This document shows positions 45,147-47,508 of a stretch of 47,508 nt of DNA, piece after piece. The position numbers were made by a program, and so were the translations under genes. Below the pieces are notes generated by a model, which searched no databases, was not told where the DNA came from, and worked only from the letters and a program-made list of their open reading frames with translations. Position 1 is the stretch's first letter, and every line of letters starts with the position of its first letter. The stretch is from Wenzhouxiangellaceae bacterium (lineage in GTDB: Bacteria > Pseudomonadota > Gammaproteobacteria > Xanthomonadales > Wenzhouxiangellaceae), in the NCBI GenBank assembly GCA_007135395.1, contig SLIZ01000046.1, positions 1-47,508 on the forward strand, given 5' to 3'.

Positions 45147-47057
45147 GTGGGTGACCTCGACAGAGGCTTTCATCTGCGGGAGTGGGCGGTTCATCCGGAA
45201 CAGAACCGTCTGACCGGGCCTGCCGGAGACGTCCACCTGACGCCCCGATGCATGGATGTCCTGGTGCTGCTGGCCGAACACGCCGGCCAGGTGGTCGATC
45301 GCAACGAGTTCAGCATGCGCATCTGGCACCCGGCGGTTGTTACCGATGATGCGCTGACCCGCCATATTTCCAGTATCAGACAAGCGCTTGGCGACCAGGC
45401 TGATCAGCCGAGATTCATCGAGACGATCCCCAAGCGTGGCTACCGGTTGGTGGCGGATGTCAAACCCTTGCACCCCGCTCATGATTCGGCAGCCGAAAGC
45501 GAGCCTCTCTCTTCACCCGCCGAAGTCGACCAGGGGGGCAGGAAACGCCCGCCCCCGATTCGACTCCTGATGCTTGCGGCCCTGGCCCTTGGCCTCGGCC
45601 TGGTCGCGGTTTTCATAAGCATGGACCGCCAGCCTGCATCGGAAATTCCGTCGTCGATCGCGGTGCTGCCATTCGAGGCATTCGGCGCCGACGAGAACAT
45701 CCCACTTATCGACGGCCTGCACCACGATCTGCTTACACGCCTGTCGCATATTGACGATCTGAAGGTCATTTCCAGAACCTCGGTCAAGCGCTATCGCGAC
45801 ACCTTGCTGCCCATCGGCGACATCGCAGGGGAACTGGGCGTGGCCTGGATCCTGGAGGGAGCAGTGCAGCAGGTCGGCGATGAAATCCAGCTCAATGCCC
45901 AGTTGATCGACACGGCACGCGACGCTCACGTGTGGGCGCGCACCTACCGACGCGAACTGACGGCCGAGAACCTTTTCGCCATTCAGCAGGAGATTGTCGA
46001 AGACATTGCCGATTCGCTCGCCGCGCATCTGGCCCGCAGGGAAGTGGCCCGATTGGACGTCACCCCCACCCACGACCTGGAGTCATACACCTTGTATGTG
46101 CAGGGTCGGACTCACCTGGACCGACGCACGGAAGTCGGCATGAGTGGCGCACTGGTGTTCTTCCGCGAAGCGCTGGATCGTGACCCCGACTTTGCCCTGG
46201 CATGGGTCGGGCTGTCCGATGCATTGACGCTGCTGCATGACTACGGATACCGGGATGCAGAGGTGGTCCTGCCCGAGGCCGAACGCGCTATTGAACGGGC
46301 GCTGGCACTCAATCCCGATCTGGCAGAAGCCCATGCATCCCGCGGACTGCTGCACTCGACCCGGCGAGAAGGGCCCGAGGCGCTCAGGGCCCTGCAGCAG
46401 GCCATCGCACTGCGCTCCGGCTACGCCGAAGCTCACAACTGGATCAGCTGGAATTCGCTCGTGCTCGGCCTGCCCGAGCAGGCATATGACAGTGCGCGAC
46501 GCGCCACTGAGCTCGATCCGCATTCAACCGAAGCCATCGCCAACCTGATTCTTTCGCTGGTGGTCAATGATCGGCTGGACGAGGCGATCGAACAGGCCGG
46601 GCGGATCAAGACCCTGGGCCTGTCGTACAGCACCGATCGATTCTACAAGGGCCTGGCCCATTACCAGGCAGGAAATTACCGGGCAGTCATCGACGTGCTG
46701 CAAGGCCTCGAGGCCGCCTGGGCCCGGGGCGGGCCGCAGGCGGTACTGGCCATGGCGTGGATTGCCGAAGGCGAGCCCGAGCGCGCCGAATCGCTGCTTC
46801 AAGCGCTGGAGGCAAGGGACGACCGCTTCTCGATGGCGATGGTACACGCCGCCCTGGGCGAGGAAGAACGCGCTGTCAAGTTGCTCGACTCGATTGAACA
46901 ATGGCATTACTGGTCAGCACTGGCCATGCACCATTTCACGGATGGGTTGCTGGCTGACCTGGCTCGAACGCCCGGTTTCCCCGACCACTACGCGGCCATG
47001 CGCACCTTTTACGGATTACCGCAGGAAGAACCCGATCGCAGGTCGTTCAGTGATTGA
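45147..47057 (+). CDS. Membrane-anchored winged-helix regulator with TPR repeats (copy 2)
   Basis: Predicted 636 residues from GTG 45147, which lies 7 bases after GGAGGAG and aligns with the GTG start of copy 1; ATG 45141 is only 1 base from the same ribosome-binding site. The domain order equals copy 1: winged helix (GFHLREWAVHPEQNRLTG ... FIETIPKRGYRLVADV), one membrane helix (LLMLAALALGLGLVAVFISM), FlgO/TolB-N-like domain (SIAVLPFEAFGADENIP), and TPR repeats (ALAWVGLSDALTLLHDYGY; YAEAHNWISWNSLVLGLPEQAYDSARRA). Many stretches are nearly identical to copy 1, indicating duplication. The region from 47058 to 47211 holds no gene. Confidence 0.88.
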   Translation: MGDLDRGFHLREWAVHPEQNRLTGPAGDVHLTPRCMDVLVLLAEHAGQVVDRNEFSMRIWHPAVVTDDALTRHISSIRQALGDQADQPRFIETIPKRGYRLVADVKPLHPAHDSAAESEPLSSPAEVDQGGRKRPPPIRLLMLAALALGLGLVAVFISMDRQPASEIPSSIAVLPFEAFGADENIPLIDGLHHDLLTRLSHIDDLKVISRTSVKRYRDTLLPIGDIAGELGVAWILEGAVQQVGDEIQLNAQLIDTARDAHVWARTYRRELTAENLFAIQQEIVEDIADSLAAHLARREVARLDVTPTHDLESYTLYVQGRTHLDRRTEVGMSGALVFFREALDRDPDFALAWVGLSDALTLLHDYGYRDAEVVLPEAERAIERALALNPDLAEAHASRGLLHSTRREGPEALRALQQAIALRSGYAEAHNWISWNSLVLGLPEQAYDSARRATELDPHSTEAIANLILSLVVNDRLDEAIEQAGRIKTLGLSYSTDRFYKGLAHYQAGNYRAVIDVLQGLEAAWARGGPQAVLAMAWIAEGEPERAESLLQALEARDDRFSMAMVHAALGEEERAVKLLDSIEQWHYWSALAMHHFTDGLLADLARTPGFPDHYAAMRTFYGLPQEEPDRRSFSD

Positions 47058-47211
47058 GTTCACCCGGGCAGTCGGGAAAACCCGGCACCTGTGGAGGAGA
47101 CCGCCAGCCGGGGCCGGCCTGCAGTTCGACCAGCCGCCCATGCTTTCTCGCCTGCACGGGCCTAGCGGCAGGCCGGCTAGCTCGCTGTGCATGGACACTG
47201 ACGTGACTCAA

Positions 47212-47508
47212 TCACGGCCACGCCAGGCGCCCGAGACCGAGGGTTGATACAGGTTCTCCCGCCGGGTCGGCTTCGATCAGGCTGCCGAGAAACCAGACCG
47301 CATCGTGGCGGACTTCCAATCTGTCGACAAACCCGACCACCCCGCCGCCCAAGGACTCGAAACGTCCGTTTTCGTAAATGTAGAGACGGGGGCAGGAGTC
47401 GGGCCAGTCCTCGCCATCGAAAGCACCCAATGCCAGCCCTTGGGTGAGCATTCCGGGACATCCACCGCAAGCGGTCAAGGGTATGGGTTCGTAGGCGCTT
47501 ACCTTCAA
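47212..47508 (-). CDS. C-terminal part of a gene entering from the right edge
   Basis: The minus-strand frame is open from the right edge to TGA at 47212, giving 98 residues with no secure start. LYIYENGRFESLGGGVVGFVDRLEV looks like one blade of the repeats found in large secreted proteins (blocks of the form xxxWxxLGxGVxGxVxxL), and the end LGLGRLAWP fits a repeat boundary. It is probably the end of a surface or secreted protein; the start and function lie outside the window. Confidence 0.55.
   Translation of the reverse strand: MKVSAYEPIPLTACGGCPGMLTQGLALGAFDGEDWPDSCPRLYIYENGRFESLGGGVVGFVDRLEVRHDAVWFLGSLIEADPAGEPVSTLGLGRLAWP

Noticed and set aside
1-47508. CRISPR arrays, tRNA or rRNA genes, prophage
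   Set aside because: No regularly spaced repeats, cloverleaf-like sequences or phage structural genes were recognised by eye; a dedicated scan could still find a tRNA.

Overview
This is a GC-rich bacterial chromosome segment. The block rpsU-yqeY-dnaG-rpoD diverging from tsaD-folB-folK is the gammaproteobacterial macromolecular-synthesis neighbourhood. The periphery is full of secreted proteins, amidohydrolases, an alpha-2-macroglobulin and CadC-like winged-helix/TPR proteins. Together with a C-terminal tail of the IFxDxFE type (5797-6144) and a GLTGAWYDP-type C-terminal domain (43485-44948), this suggests a free-living gammaproteobacterium near Xanthomonadales/Wenzhouxiangella. The taxonomic placement is inference from family content only.

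Layout. 1-6144 (minus): a secreted protein cut by the left edge, a giant hybrid sensor kinase/response regulator/AraC protein that probably controls it, and a 3' remnant of a beta-helix surface protein. 6142-12858 (plus): a zinc-acquisition locus. Two Zur-box-like palindromes precede, respectively, a fused transporter/aminopropyltransferase-like membrane enzyme and an outer-membrane barrel with a His-rich segment; a divergent ZnuA-ZnuC-ZnuB set follows. 12998-17442: a large HEXXH metallopeptidase, a small membrane protein and a divergent FAD oxidoreductase. 17545-23652: a 2035-residue alpha-2-macroglobulin lipoprotein without the thioester. 23782-27930: a winged-helix/TPR membrane regulator, an EAL phosphodiesterase and a PAS-like protein with a CxxC...CPEC tail. 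28047-32480: an operon of three exported amidohydrolases, only the middle one keeping the HxH metal motif. 32538-34052: a small secreted protein and a second winged-helix regulator. 34116-40564: rpoD, dnaG, yqeY, rpsU on minus and tsaD, folB, folK on plus. 40602-43260: an isochorismatase-family hydrolase and a DrrAB-type ABC exporter. 43485-47057: a secreted multidomain protein divergent from a third winged-helix/TPR protein, with a cluster of CCTGA repeats between them. 47212-47508: the end of a gene entering from the right.

The strongest candidate for an undescribed system is the zinc locus. The placement of Zur boxes predicts that a polyamine-synthase-like membrane fusion enzyme and a His-rich outer-membrane barrel are switched on by zinc starvation together with the ABC importer. 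That would fit synthesis or export of a small zinc ligand, although the enzyme's substrate cannot be read from sequence. No tRNA, rRNA, CRISPR array or intact insertion sequence was recognised.
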